DNA of 64,000 nucleotides. It comes from an uncultured Gammaproteobacteria bacterium (GTDB lineage: Bacteria; Pseudomonadota; Gammaproteobacteria; Steroidobacterales; UBA11654). Below the pieces are notes generated by a model. It was given only the letters and a program-made list of their open reading frames with translations. It was not told the DNA's origin and did no database searches. Positions within the stretch are counted from its first letter, which is position 1, and every line of letters starts with the position of its first letter. Made by a program: the position numbers and the translations under genes. The stretch is taken from NCBI GenBank assembly GCA_902595845.1, contig CACJRN010000002.1, positions 1-64,000 on the forward strand. The letters run 5' to 3'. Below, piece after piece: positions 29,423 through 39,009 of this stretch.

Positions 29423-30991
29423 ATGAAATTCACAACATTAGATATAGCCATAGTGATTGCATACTGTATAGGCATTATTTTTATTGCGACATGGGTCTCG
29501 AGGGAAAAAAGCAATCGAAAGAAAACCACAGAAGATTATTTCTTAGCAAGCAGATCTCTTCCATGGTGGGCCATTGGAGCGTCGCTTATTGCTGCAAATA
29601 TTTCAGCTGAGCAGATCATCGCTATGTCGGGAGACGGTTATGTCATTGGTCTTGCTATTGCAACATATGAGTGGACTGCAGCAATAGCATTAATCGTAAT
29701 GGCTAAATATTTCTTGCCAATATTTTTGAGAGAGAAGATCTATACAATGCCACAGTTTTTAGAGAAACGTTTTGACTCCAGAGTTAAAGTTGTGCTCGCT
29801 ATTTTTTGGTTGGCTGTCTATGTTTTTGTTAACTTAACTTCAATCTTGTATTTGGGTGCAACAGCACTAAATGCTCTGGCTGAAATAGATATGTTCTATG
29901 GCATGCTTTTTCTTGCTTCCCTTTCAGTAGCATATTCTCTGTATGGAGGATTAAAAGCCGTTGCATTCACTGACATCATTCAAGTTGTCTTATTGGTTTT
30001 TGGTGGCCTGGCTGTCAGTTACATTGCTCTAAATGAAATCTCTGGTGGGACAGGAGTAGTTTCAGGCTTCGTTACACTATGGAATGAGATACCTGATAAG
30101 TTCGATATGATTTTTCAAGAGGGACACCCATTCTATGACAAGCTACCAGGATTATCAGTTCTCATAGGTGGTTTATGGATTGCTCATTTTGGATACTGGG
30201 GCTTTAATCAATATATTACCCAAAGAGCATTTGCTGCGAAAAGTTTAGATGAAGCTCAGAAGGGAATTATATTTGCAGCATTCCTTAAACTTCTGATGCC
30301 AGCAGTTGTGGTTCTACCCGGACTTGCAGCTGTGATGCTCAGGCCAGATATCGAAAATTCAGCCTCAGTCTATCCAGCAATGATGGAGTTATTGCCTGCA
30401 GGATTGTTTGGACTTACTGTGGCTGCATTGATTGCTGCAATTGTTTCTTCATTAAGCTCAATGATCAATAGTATTAGCACGATATTTACAATGGATATCT
30501 ACAAAAGCTTAAAGTCTGGAACTGATGAGAATGATCACGCATTGGTGAATATTGGGAGAATCACAAGTTTAACAGCACTTATCATTGCCGTTATTGTTTC
30601 AAGACCACTGCTTGAGAGTTTTGACTCAGCATTTCAGTTTATTCAGGAGTTTACACTCTTCTTTACTCCAGGAATTGTTGTTATTTTTCTACTGGCACTT
30701 TTCTCTAAAAAAGCGACCACTCTCTCAGTTCTTTTTGCAGCAATAATGTCACTCGTCTTATCACTCTTTATCTGGTATTTCTATCCATCAATACCTTTTA
30801 TCGATCGTGCTGGAATAGTCTTTATATCCTCAGGATTAATGGCATACATCATCGCTTATCTTCAAGGATATAAGGATAATGAGAGAGCGACTAATTTGAG
30901 TGATATTTCTTTTTCTACATCCTCATTTTTCAATGTTTCCTCATTGGTCATAATAATTATTTTAGGAATTTTCTATGCAACATGGTGGTAG
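29423..30991 (+). CDS. Sodium:solute symporter family transporter (SGLT-like)
   Basis: SSS family layout; EDYFLASRSLPWWAIGASLIAANISAEQ, SSLSSMINSISTIFTMDIYK. Confidence 0.92.
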   Translation: MKFTTLDIAIVIAYCIGIIFIATWVSREKSNRKKTTEDYFLASRSLPWWAIGASLIAANISAEQIIAMSGDGYVIGLAIATYEWTAAIALIVMAKYFLPIFLREKIYTMPQFLEKRFDSRVKVVLAIFWLAVYVFVNLTSILYLGATALNALAEIDMFYGMLFLASLSVAYSLYGGLKAVAFTDIIQVVLLVFGGLAVSYIALNEISGGTGVVSGFVTLWNEIPDKFDMIFQEGHPFYDKLPGLSVLIGGLWIAHFGYWGFNQYITQRAFAAKSLDEAQKGIIFAAFLKLLMPAVVVLPGLAAVMLRPDIENSASVYPAMMELLPAGLFGLTVAALIAAIVSSLSSMINSISTIFTMDIYKSLKSGTDENDHALVNIGRITSLTALIIAVIVSRPLLESFDSAFQFIQEFTLFFTPGIVVIFLLALFSKKATTLSVLFAAIMSLVLSLFIWYFYPSIPFIDRAGIVFISSGLMAYIIAYLQGYKDNERATNLSDISFSTSSFFNVSSLVIIIILGIFYATWW

Positions 30992-31922
30992 AAAAATTCT
31001 AGTCATTGATCTTGGGGGAACCAACCTCAGGGCAGCATTTGGCAATCCTGAGGATAATGAATTGAGCGATGTGCAGAAAATCAAGTTAGACTGCATAAAT
31101 GAGTTCTATAAGATTTTGGGTGAGCTCATTGATAGGTATCCTAATACAAAAGATTTGGTTGTTTCTGTCGCTGGACCAAAAAATGGTGACTCAATTACAA
31201 TGACCAATAGAAACTGGAAGATTGTTTCTTCTGAAGTAAAGGTAAAGTTTGGATTAAGTAGTTGTCACTTGCTCAATGATTGGGAAGCGATTGCATACTC
31301 ACTATCAAGCCTTAAAGAGAATGATCTTCGCGTACTCAAGAGTGGCCCCTATGTTGGTCTAAATGATGTACCTAAATTTGTCATCGGACCAGGAACAGGT
31401 TTAGGAGCTGCTTTATATTCAAGAATAAATAATATTGAGCATGTTAATCCTACTGAGCTAGGTAATACCAAGTCTTCCGTAAAACATTATCTTAATATTT
31501 TTGGTATTAAAGAATCTTCTGATTTTGAAATATTAGAGGATGTATTATCGGGTCCTGGAATCAGTAGAGTGGCCGAGAATTTCCTAAATGAATCAATATC
31601 AGCTGAAGAAATCTTAAAAAGAGCAACGAACAATGACAGTATTTGCAAGGATCTTATCCAAAAGTATATCCAATGTTTTGCAGTCTTATCATCAGAATCA
31701 GCTCTTTCATATAATTGCCATGGAGGGATATTTCTTGTTGGCTCATTCATGAGAGGCTTAGAGCCTTTTATTAAAGATGAAGTTTTCGCAGATCATTACA
31801 TCGGTGAAAGGAAGCAAATACATGCCGATTTCTTGGATGGAATCCCAGTGTTCTTGGTTAAAAGAGAATCTACACCATTATATGGAAACTTGAATTACTT
31901 CAGATCCACTATAGAATCTTAG
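30975..31922 (+). CDS. glk: Glucokinase
   Basis: ILVIDLGGTNLRAAFG phosphate-binding motif, LLNDWEAIAYSL, VIGPGTGLGAALY; overlaps the symporter gene. Confidence 0.88.
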   Translation: MQHGGRKILVIDLGGTNLRAAFGNPEDNELSDVQKIKLDCINEFYKILGELIDRYPNTKDLVVSVAGPKNGDSITMTNRNWKIVSSEVKVKFGLSSCHLLNDWEAIAYSLSSLKENDLRVLKSGPYVGLNDVPKFVIGPGTGLGAALYSRINNIEHVNPTELGNTKSSVKHYLNIFGIKESSDFEILEDVLSGPGISRVAENFLNESISAEEILKRATNNDSICKDLIQKYIQCFAVLSSESALSYNCHGGIFLVGSFMRGLEPFIKDEVFADHYIGERKQIHADFLDGIPVFLVKRESTPLYGNLNYFRSTIES

Positions 31923-31950
31923 TCAGAAGATAAAACATAAGGTTAAGAAT

Positions 31951-32385
31951 ATGAAAGAACTTAATATTGAAAAGACCTGTAAGATTCTCGATAACATTAT
32001 GAAATATGAACTAGCAGGTGTTGTCAGATATACACACTCAGCAATGATGGTGAGTGGACCTTATCGCATTCCGATTGTTGAGTTCCTCCAAGCTCAAGCG
32101 AATGAGTCACTTCTGCATGCTCAGGAAGCTGGAGAATTATTGAGTGGCTTAGAGGGGCATCCCAGTCAGAAAATAGCTGACATCGAGGAAACACATCAAC
32201 ATTCTATAAAGGATATCCTTCAAGAAAGTCTAGATCATGAGTTACATGCTTTGAGTTTATATAATGAGCTCCTAAAAGAAGTAGAGAATAAATCAGTCTT
32301 CTTAGAGGAGTTTGCTAGAACCAAGATCGGTGAAGAAGAGCAGCATTCATTGGAGCTTAAAAAGATGTTAAAGGACTACTCATAA
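31951..32385 (+). CDS. Ferritin-like/bacterioferritin-like protein
   Basis: Four-helix ferritin-like pattern: YELAGVVRYTHSAMM, NESLLHAQEAGELL, DHELHALSLYNELL, EEEQHSLEL. Confidence 0.8.
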   Translation: MKELNIEKTCKILDNIMKYELAGVVRYTHSAMMVSGPYRIPIVEFLQAQANESLLHAQEAGELLSGLEGHPSQKIADIEETHQHSIKDILQESLDHELHALSLYNELLKEVENKSVFLEEFARTKIGEEEQHSLELKKMLKDYS

Positions 32386-32394
32386 TTTAACTAA

Positions 32395-32511
32395 TTAATC
32401 TTTTGTAGATCTTTTATTTAAGAAATTTACAAAACTAAAAATTGGTTTAAAAGCCCAGAAGAACAAGAAACCGCCTCTTTCCATCAATTCCAGTAATTTA
32501 TTGTATTTCAT
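32395..32511 (-). CDS. Possible 38-aa small protein
   Basis: MKYNKLLELMERGGFLFFWAFKPIFSFVNFLNKRSTKD*; no clear SD. Confidence 0.35.
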   Translation of the reverse strand: MKYNKLLELMERGGFLFFWAFKPIFSFVNFLNKRSTKD

Positions 32512-32521
32512 TATGACTATA

Positions 32522-32553
32522 AAAAAGACCGGCTCAACGAGCCGGTCTTTTTA
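32522..32553 (-). terminator. Intrinsic terminator (palindromic, likely bidirectional)
   Basis: AAAAAGACCGGCTC-AAC-GAGCCGGTCTTTTT just after the 3' end of the minus-strand TonB receptor. Confidence 0.9.
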
Positions 32554-32565
32554 TCATTTATTCAT

Positions 32566-34761
32566 TTAAAAGTTATATTTGTAAGATACTCTCCATAGTC
32601 TAGGCAGATCTTGGAATTGAGTAATAAAGCCAAGTGCAACAAAATCCAATGTAGAATGGATTGCCTCTTTATCTGAGCAATTTGTACATCCAGCCATTAC
32701 TCTCCAATTGCCATCATTTGGTACATATGTGAAAGTAAGATCAATTTTGCTGACAGCAGGCCTTAGACCAGCTGGAGTATTATTTTGATTATTAAAATAC
32801 TCATCTTCACGATTTAAAACACCTGTGAAGTTTAGTTCACCATTTTCTAGCAGAGTGTCATAAATAACTCCGAGTCTGTATGAAAAGTCTGGAGTCCTTT
32901 TTAGGTCCTTATCAGCAATACCTTCAGCTCCTGGTCGAAGTTCTGTATAACCACCATCAAGAGTTGCAAAGTTTGCAAACAAGGTTAAGTTATCACTAGC
33001 AGCATAGAGTAGCTCTCCTTCAAAACCATCAACTTCAGCATCAGCTTTATTGGAATAAACAAACGCCCCAGTTACTTGATCAATAGCAGTGATTTGTAGA
33101 TCTGTATAATCTGCATTGAAATAAGTGATATTCAATCGAAGAGCATCATCCATCCATTGACTCTTCATACCAAATTCAACGTTGTCTACATATTCAGGTC
33201 TTAGGTCAACAAAATCTGAAGCTGCAGTTACCCTAGATGCCCAGCCACCGCCTTTGAAGCTATCACCTACACTGGCATAGAACATCATATTGTCATTGGG
33301 TTGGTAATCAACAACAATTCGACTAGTAAACTCATTTACATCGATTGATGTAAGTGTTCCAAGTGCCTCAACTGTTGCGTTATCAAATGGAGCACCAATT
33401 GCAGCTGTGGATAGCCAACCACTTCTATCCATGAAATTTTCTTTTGTTCTGGCTGTCCAAGGCACACCATTGAGGTCAATAAATTGTTCTACATCAACTG
33501 ATCTGTCATCATCTGTGTATCGACCACCAATTGTTAGACCCCATCCATTTCCAAGATCAAAGTCAAAATCAGCATAAATTGCAGTCGCGTCTGTGGTATT
33601 TGTCAAATCTCGCATGAATGTTCCAGCAACAGCACCACCGAATAGGAACAATGCGTCACCAAAGAGTACATGACTCTTTTCATAATAATGGGATACCCCA
33701 GCTGCCCATTGAACATTGCCACCTGATCCAGTGAAGTTCATCTCATAACTTTTTTGTTCATGATCACTTAGATTAGGAATTGAATATGCTGGAACCACTT
33801 GATCAGAATAATCGTTATTAAAACTATGAGTTAAGTCATGGTCAGAGAGAATAATTTCCATTTGTGTGTCATTCTTCAGATCAACCGTTGCCTTCATACT
33901 GTAAGCAGTAAAATCTGTTTCTGCCCAAGTATTCTCAAGACCACTTTCTACTTTATAAATGTCATCACCACAACAAGCACTCAATTTATTCGCACCGACA
34001 ATACCGCCGGTGTTGTCTTCTGTTTGCTCTACTGTAAATAGTATTTCTGTACGATCACTTGGAACAAATAAGAATTGAGCTCTTGCACCAGTAGCATCTC
34101 TTTTCCATTGGTCTCTATTTAAGGTAACATTTTCGAGAAAACCTTCGCCCTGATCAATTGTAAATGCGGTAAGTTTTGCAAAAAGATTGTCTGTAATAGG
34201 GAAATTGAACTTAGCTGATGCCTCAAATGTTTCAAATTCACCATATGCTAAATCTACCCAACCTTCTGTTTCTTCAGTAGGTTTTTGAGTGATGATCCGA
34301 ACAGCTCCACCTGTGGTGTTTCTTCCATAAAGAGTTCCTTGAGGTCCTTTTAAGACTTCAACACTTTCTAGATCATAGAGCCTTGAATTATTGGCAATTT
34401 GTCTTGACATAAAAACACCATCGACAAAAGTCCCAACTGCCGGATCCATTGTTGAAACCGACTCGTCTTGCCCGATACCTCTGATAAAGTAAGCAGCTGC
34501 CTGCGGTAAGCCGACATTGTTTACGCCTGTCATACCTGGTATGTTTTTCACAAGATCGATTGTATTGCTAATGTTCAGTCTTTCAATTTCATCACCTGAA
34601 AACGCGACGATTGAAATAGGGACCTCTTGTAAAGATTCACTCCTTTTCTGAGCTGTTACTACAATTTCTTCTAATTCTGCTGAAATAGAAGTCATTGATG
34701 TAGCCAGAAAAGGCACTACTAGAATGCTTTTGCATATTATATTTAGAGCTTTTGAGTACAT
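32566..34761 (-). CDS. TonB-dependent receptor
   Basis: EEIVVTAQKRSESLQEVPISIVAFSGDEIERLN plug, GPQGTLYGRNTTGGAVRIITQKP, C-terminal VSYKYNF. Confidence 0.95.
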   Translation of the reverse strand: MYSKALNIICKSILVVPFLATSMTSISAELEEIVVTAQKRSESLQEVPISIVAFSGDEIERLNISNTIDLVKNIPGMTGVNNVGLPQAAAYFIRGIGQDESVSTMDPAVGTFVDGVFMSRQIANNSRLYDLESVEVLKGPQGTLYGRNTTGGAVRIITQKPTEETEGWVDLAYGEFETFEASAKFNFPITDNLFAKLTAFTIDQGEGFLENVTLNRDQWKRDATGARAQFLFVPSDRTEILFTVEQTEDNTGGIVGANKLSACCGDDIYKVESGLENTWAETDFTAYSMKATVDLKNDTQMEIILSDHDLTHSFNNDYSDQVVPAYSIPNLSDHEQKSYEMNFTGSGGNVQWAAGVSHYYEKSHVLFGDALFLFGGAVAGTFMRDLTNTTDATAIYADFDFDLGNGWGLTIGGRYTDDDRSVDVEQFIDLNGVPWTARTKENFMDRSGWLSTAAIGAPFDNATVEALGTLTSIDVNEFTSRIVVDYQPNDNMMFYASVGDSFKGGGWASRVTAASDFVDLRPEYVDNVEFGMKSQWMDDALRLNITYFNADYTDLQITAIDQVTGAFVYSNKADAEVDGFEGELLYAASDNLTLFANFATLDGGYTELRPGAEGIADKDLKRTPDFSYRLGVIYDTLLENGELNFTGVLNREDEYFNNQNNTPAGLRPAVSKIDLTFTYVPNDGNWRVMAGCTNCSDKEAIHSTLDFVALGFITQFQDLPRLWRVSYKYNF

Positions 34762-34930
34762 TTAAGTTTCCTTTTAATAAAGTGTTTGAGAATTAGACTA
34801 ACAAATAATTAACGATCTACAAATCAATAAAATGTATAAATTTGTATTATCTTATAATTAAGATCTTGAAATCTAGCTGCCTTTGATTAAAGGTTAGATG
34901 TATTCAATAGATAAGTAGGGGGGTGAATAA

Positions 34931-37267
34931 TTGCGACGTCTAGGCACTGCACTTATATTTATTCTCAGCTTTTATGCATTATTTCTTGCATTATTTTTTA
35001 TCAATAATACATACATTCCTGCCTCTGGATATGCTCCTGCAGTACTTTTAGATAAAAACGAAGAACCTGTAACTCTTAAGGAAAAAGACAAGCCAATTGT
35101 CATATTATCTGGCTGGGGTACACCAGAAGGATTCAATAAAGCTTATGATGATTATCTTTTTTGGAGAACATCAGGTGGAGAGAGGGTAATTTCTCCAAAT
35201 CAAGCATGTACCCAGTGGCATGTGGGAACTTTTCCCTTTCAGGTAGAAATCTCAAGACTTCCTTTTGCTCTAGGAAGAAAGGTAGATGGAATGGAAAGGC
35301 TATGGGATAACTTAGGCGCGTATAAGATCAGTGAAGATGGTCAGTCATATATACCAGTTATAGATAACAAGTCAGGAGAGTTTCCATTTGCAGGAGGAGA
35401 TGCTCCCATTTTAAGAAAAGGAGATCTTGATGGCATAGAGGTTATCGCAATGAAGGACTATAATCCAAACTCAACATCAGACACCGGTGGTTTCCCTTTG
35501 ACTCGATACACTCCAGATCCAAGAACTGGAGAAGATTACTTGAAAGGTATCTATATCATTAAACAACCCAATGGTGTAAATGATTTTTATGAGGTTGATA
35601 AGGCCTACAAAGCAAGAGTTGCCGGCATGATGGGTTGGGATATTAATGCCCCAGTATTTTTTAATGAATACGATTCATCAGAAACAGTGAAAGATCCATT
35701 CATTGCTGATTGGATTAATGATTACTTTAAGGAAGGCATCAGAGTGACAGAAGGTTTTTATTCCAATGTTCCAGGAGAAACCAAGCATCTGAAAGATACA
35801 ATTGCTCGTGCTGCAAGGAATGGCTATAAAAATATTGTCCTAGCTAAGCCTATCGCTGACCACAATATCTATGCTAATAATTTCTGGGATCTTCACCTTT
35901 CTCTGCAAGCATTATGCAGGGCTGGATTTGATGTTGAAGATTACAACATTAACCAAGTCAGGATGTATGGAAGGACCCCTGAATACAATCACATCATGCA
36001 TCAGAATTTAGAACGTCACTTGAAGTACATAGAGCCAGGTGCTGATGTCTCAGTTATATACACGACTTTCGGACTTCCATGGCCAGGATCAAATCCGAGA
36101 GGCCCAATGTCCAATGCTGCACCTTTTATCAATGAAGTCTTCCATGAAAATGCTTATTTAAATTTTTTGAGTTTTAAAAGATACATTGAGCAAAATGAAG
36201 ATGATCACAATATTTCTTTCCAAAAGACCAACGGTTTTGGTTCAGAAGATGCTAGAACAAATAATCTATATTCATACGCGCTATTTAGTGGGAATCAGCT
36301 TGGATACAAAGAGGATCCTCTTCGCTATACAAATTTAAGAGAAGCAATTGAAGATGCAATTCTGAATCAAAATAAGGAGGAAGTCATTATTCAGTTATCT
36401 CATTGGGGCTATACCTATTGGGTTTTAATCATAAACATGAGAGAGGCGCTGAATTTTCCTCTGAACTCAATTGAAGAAATCCATCAAGGAGAACTGAGTG
36501 TTACATGGTGTGAAAAATATCTCGCTCCAGGTCAATATGAGCAAGCTGAAGCCATAGATCATATTTGCCCTGAGGGTTTTACAAGGCTTCAGTTGATGGA
36601 AGCATTCGAGGATTATTCTGACGAAATAGCAATCAATTATGCAAATAGGATTCGTGGTGGAATTGAAAGGCTGGGTATATTTCCAGATTTGGATATCAAT
36701 ATTTTTGCAGAAGGAAAAGTTACTAAGAAGAATGGAGGGATAGTAGAAGTCAAAGAGGGGTTGCTAAAGGGAGCAAAAGTGGTTGTTAAACCTGATCCAA
36801 ATCCGAATCTTCCAGAGTCTTATACCTGGGATAATCGTTGGAGACCTTTATCTGATCAAAACCCAAACACAGGACCTAAGGCAGTCAGAGCAATCAATGA
36901 ATATGATTTGATCTCAGACTACTTGGACAGTGCAAAGGATGATTTTAACGCTGTCATAGGTACTCAAAGCCTTTCTGCTCCTAAAAAGCAAATGCCAACA
37001 ATTTCAAATGCTGTTTCTGATACGATATTTTTTGGACCTTACAGAACAACATTTAACGTACCTGCTGAAATTACAATTGGCTTCGACAAAGAGAAAGTTA
37101 CTAACCCAACAAATATTTTACCGATGGTCTATAACGAGGTTACTGAATCATTTGAGATTCATCCTAAGGTCAGGAAGGGGTATGAAAATAAACTTAATCT
37201 AGAGGAGAATACTCTGACTTTTGAGACCCAAGTATTGGGTCTATTCTCACTCGCAGAGTTCGAATGA
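34931..37267 (+). CDS. Large membrane-anchored/secreted protein of unknown family
   Basis: 778-aa ORF, TTG start, N-terminal hydrophobic segment; C-terminal ZU5-like beta segment (FGPYRTTFNVPAEITIGFDKEKV...TLTFETQVLGLFSLAEFE). Confidence 0.85.
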   Translation: MRRLGTALIFILSFYALFLALFFINNTYIPASGYAPAVLLDKNEEPVTLKEKDKPIVILSGWGTPEGFNKAYDDYLFWRTSGGERVISPNQACTQWHVGTFPFQVEISRLPFALGRKVDGMERLWDNLGAYKISEDGQSYIPVIDNKSGEFPFAGGDAPILRKGDLDGIEVIAMKDYNPNSTSDTGGFPLTRYTPDPRTGEDYLKGIYIIKQPNGVNDFYEVDKAYKARVAGMMGWDINAPVFFNEYDSSETVKDPFIADWINDYFKEGIRVTEGFYSNVPGETKHLKDTIARAARNGYKNIVLAKPIADHNIYANNFWDLHLSLQALCRAGFDVEDYNINQVRMYGRTPEYNHIMHQNLERHLKYIEPGADVSVIYTTFGLPWPGSNPRGPMSNAAPFINEVFHENAYLNFLSFKRYIEQNEDDHNISFQKTNGFGSEDARTNNLYSYALFSGNQLGYKEDPLRYTNLREAIEDAILNQNKEEVIIQLSHWGYTYWVLIINMREALNFPLNSIEEIHQGELSVTWCEKYLAPGQYEQAEAIDHICPEGFTRLQLMEAFEDYSDEIAINYANRIRGGIERLGIFPDLDINIFAEGKVTKKNGGIVEVKEGLLKGAKVVVKPDPNPNLPESYTWDNRWRPLSDQNPNTGPKAVRAINEYDLISDYLDSAKDDFNAVIGTQSLSAPKKQMPTISNAVSDTIFFGPYRTTFNVPAEITIGFDKEKVTNPTNILPMVYNEVTESFEIHPKVRKGYENKLNLEENTLTFETQVLGLFSLAEFE

Positions 37268-37275
37268 TTGAGAAA

Positions 37276-37306
37276 ATTAAAGACTAAAAAAAGATTAGTC
37301 TTTAAT
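37276..37306. terminator. Hairpin downstream of the 778-aa gene
   Basis: 12-bp perfect stem ATTAAAGACTAA/TTAGTCTTTAAT with a 7-nt loop; overlaps the 3' end of a small minus-strand ORF. Confidence 0.6.
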
Positions 37307-37378
37307 AACAAATGACGCGAGTATAAAAAGTGCTGCTATTACACCTAAGCATATGGCTATATAATATAGAGCTTCCAT
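37295..37378 (-). CDS. Small single-pass membrane protein, 27 aa
   Basis: MEALYYIAICLGVIAALFILASFVIKD*; SD AAGGGG six nt upstream of the ATG. Confidence 0.55.
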   Translation of the reverse strand: MEALYYIAICLGVIAALFILASFVIKD

Positions 37379-37441
37379 AGTCATCCCCTTATATGAATTA
37401 CTTACCTTAGATTACTGAATTTAAGTAAATTTTTCTAAGGT

Positions 37442-37615
37442 TTATCTTAACAAGCCAAGTAAGAGCTTTAGATTTATTATTTTCAGTCTCATCAGATCTT
37501 TCTGATCAAGATCAGGGCAAATCTCGCATAACATTGACGTGATTTGTCTTTTGGAGAGTGGCTTAGTTTTTTTTGATGCCTCTGTGGCATCTTTAATCAT
37601 CTGTTCATATATCAT
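37442..37615 (-). CDS. Small hypothetical protein, 57 aa
   Basis: MIYEQMIKDATEASKKTKPLSKRQITSMLCEICPDLDQKDLMRLKIINLKLLLGLLR*; its ATG overlaps the upstream ORF stop as ATGA. Confidence 0.5.
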   Translation of the reverse strand: MIYEQMIKDATEASKKTKPLSKRQITSMLCEICPDLDQKDLMRLKIINLKLLLGLLR

Positions 37616-37803
37616 TTTTTCTTATTGATGTATTTTTTCATTGAGAAAGAAATGATAGCTATTAGAAAAAATAGTGTTCCAATATCACCAAGACCTTCTA
37701 TTCCATAATTTCTCTCTGCCAAATGCATTGAAGCAGCTAGCGTCATAAGCACTAAAAACTCATATTTTATTAAGAATTGATTAATGGATTTAAAGAGTTT
37801 CAT
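37612..37803 (-). CDS. Small membrane protein, 63 aa
   Basis: MKLFKSINQFLIKYEFLVLMTLAASMHLAERNYGIEGLGDIGTLFFLIAIISFSMKKYINKKK; two hydrophobic segments; ATGA coupling with the next ORF. Confidence 0.6.
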   Translation of the reverse strand: MKLFKSINQFLIKYEFLVLMTLAASMHLAERNYGIEGLGDIGTLFFLIAIISFSMKKYINKKK

Positions 37804-37838
37804 TTTTTAGAATAATTTATGATAACGGAGTTAATTTT

Positions 37839-38285
37839 ATGAATAAACTAAATGATCTTCTAGAGAAAATTGCTAGACCTCTAAAAAGCTATTCCTCTTA
37901 TTTATTGAGAATTGGACTTGGGATATCTTTTTTTCTTCATGGTTATGGAAAAATTCCAATTCAACAAGGATTTGTTGATTGGCTCGCTTCAAAAGGCATA
38001 CCTTTTGCTGACCTAACAGCTTTTTTGGTTGCTTGGGGGGAAATGTTATCTGGTATTGGAATCTTAATTGGAGGATTGATAGGTATGAGTGCCCCAGTAA
38101 TTGGAAATTTAATCACCAGATTATCTGGTGGGGCAGTCATGGTAATCATGATAGGAGCGCTTTTATTGGCTCACTCTGATTGGGCAATTTTTATAGGTGA
38201 GAGAGGCTCTGTATTATTTGCCAGTGAGCAATTATTCCTACTTCTTTTGGGTACCTATTTTGCAATCAGAGGTAATGACCATTAG
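37839..38285 (+). CDS. DoxX-family membrane protein
   Basis: RIGLGISFFLHGYGKIP and AWGEMLSGIGILIGGL typical of DoxX. Confidence 0.85.
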   Translation: MNKLNDLLEKIARPLKSYSSYLLRIGLGISFFLHGYGKIPIQQGFVDWLASKGIPFADLTAFLVAWGEMLSGIGILIGGLIGMSAPVIGNLITRLSGGAVMVIMIGALLLAHSDWAIFIGERGSVLFASEQLFLLLLGTYFAIRGNDH

Positions 38286-38300
38286 TTATTTTTTAATTTA

Positions 38301-38332
38301 AAAAAGGCCCCTTTGAATAAAGGGGCTCTAGT
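38301..38332. terminator. Intrinsic terminator between convergent genes
   Basis: AAAAAGGCCCCTTT-GAAT-AAAGGGGCTCT stem-loop. Confidence 0.75.
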
Positions 38333-38345
38333 TTCAATTTCATTA

Positions 38346-38870
38346 CTACTCAGAGACAACCGCTCTTGATGCAACCATTATGTTTTTAATTTTCCCATTT
38401 TCAATTTGTACATCAAACATTTCTTCCCTGGCAACCTCTTCACCATCTATGGTTTCAGTCACAGTGTAGAGTGACGTTACCCAGTGATCTGCAGATCCAT
38501 CTGCTTGGATAACATCGTTTGCCATTGCATAGTTGAATTTCCATGATGGATTAGATGTCTCAAACCATTCTTTTAGAAATTCAGCATGAGCTTCTCTTCC
38601 TTTAACTATAACCCCATTAGGTGCCCGACCTTCAAAGTCATCGGCATTCATGCTATCTATTTTCTCAAGATCACGCTCATTGTGTGCTTGAACATACTCA
38701 ACCCAAATATCGACGGCAGAGGATTTTCCAGCCGCGATATCAAGTCTTTCCCCGTCTATGATTTCATAACCTATGATTGTTTTTCCAGATCCCTCACTTT
38801 TTTCATGATGTCCTGCAAAAGATGTTTGTGCGAGTATTAATACACATATGCCTAGTAGTACTTTTTTCAT
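38346..38870 (-). CDS. Secreted SnoaL/NTF2-like protein
   Basis: Signal peptide MKKVLLGICVLILAQTSFA; YVQAHNERDLEKIDSMNADDFEGRAPNGVIVKGREAHAEFLKEWFE. Confidence 0.8.
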   Translation of the reverse strand: MKKVLLGICVLILAQTSFAGHHEKSEGSGKTIIGYEIIDGERLDIAAGKSSAVDIWVEYVQAHNERDLEKIDSMNADDFEGRAPNGVIVKGREAHAEFLKEWFETSNPSWKFNYAMANDVIQADGSADHWVTSLYTVTETIDGEEVAREEMFDVQIENGKIKNIMVASRAVVSE

Positions 38871-39009
38871 AAGAATCTCCTATATTTATAACTTTACAAT
38901 AGCATTTTGGGGATACATTGGCATTAGACCATCTGATCATAATGAGATTTTTATTTAATTGATTTGATAAGATATTTTATCGAACAATCAATATTTGGAG
39001 ACCTAAATT

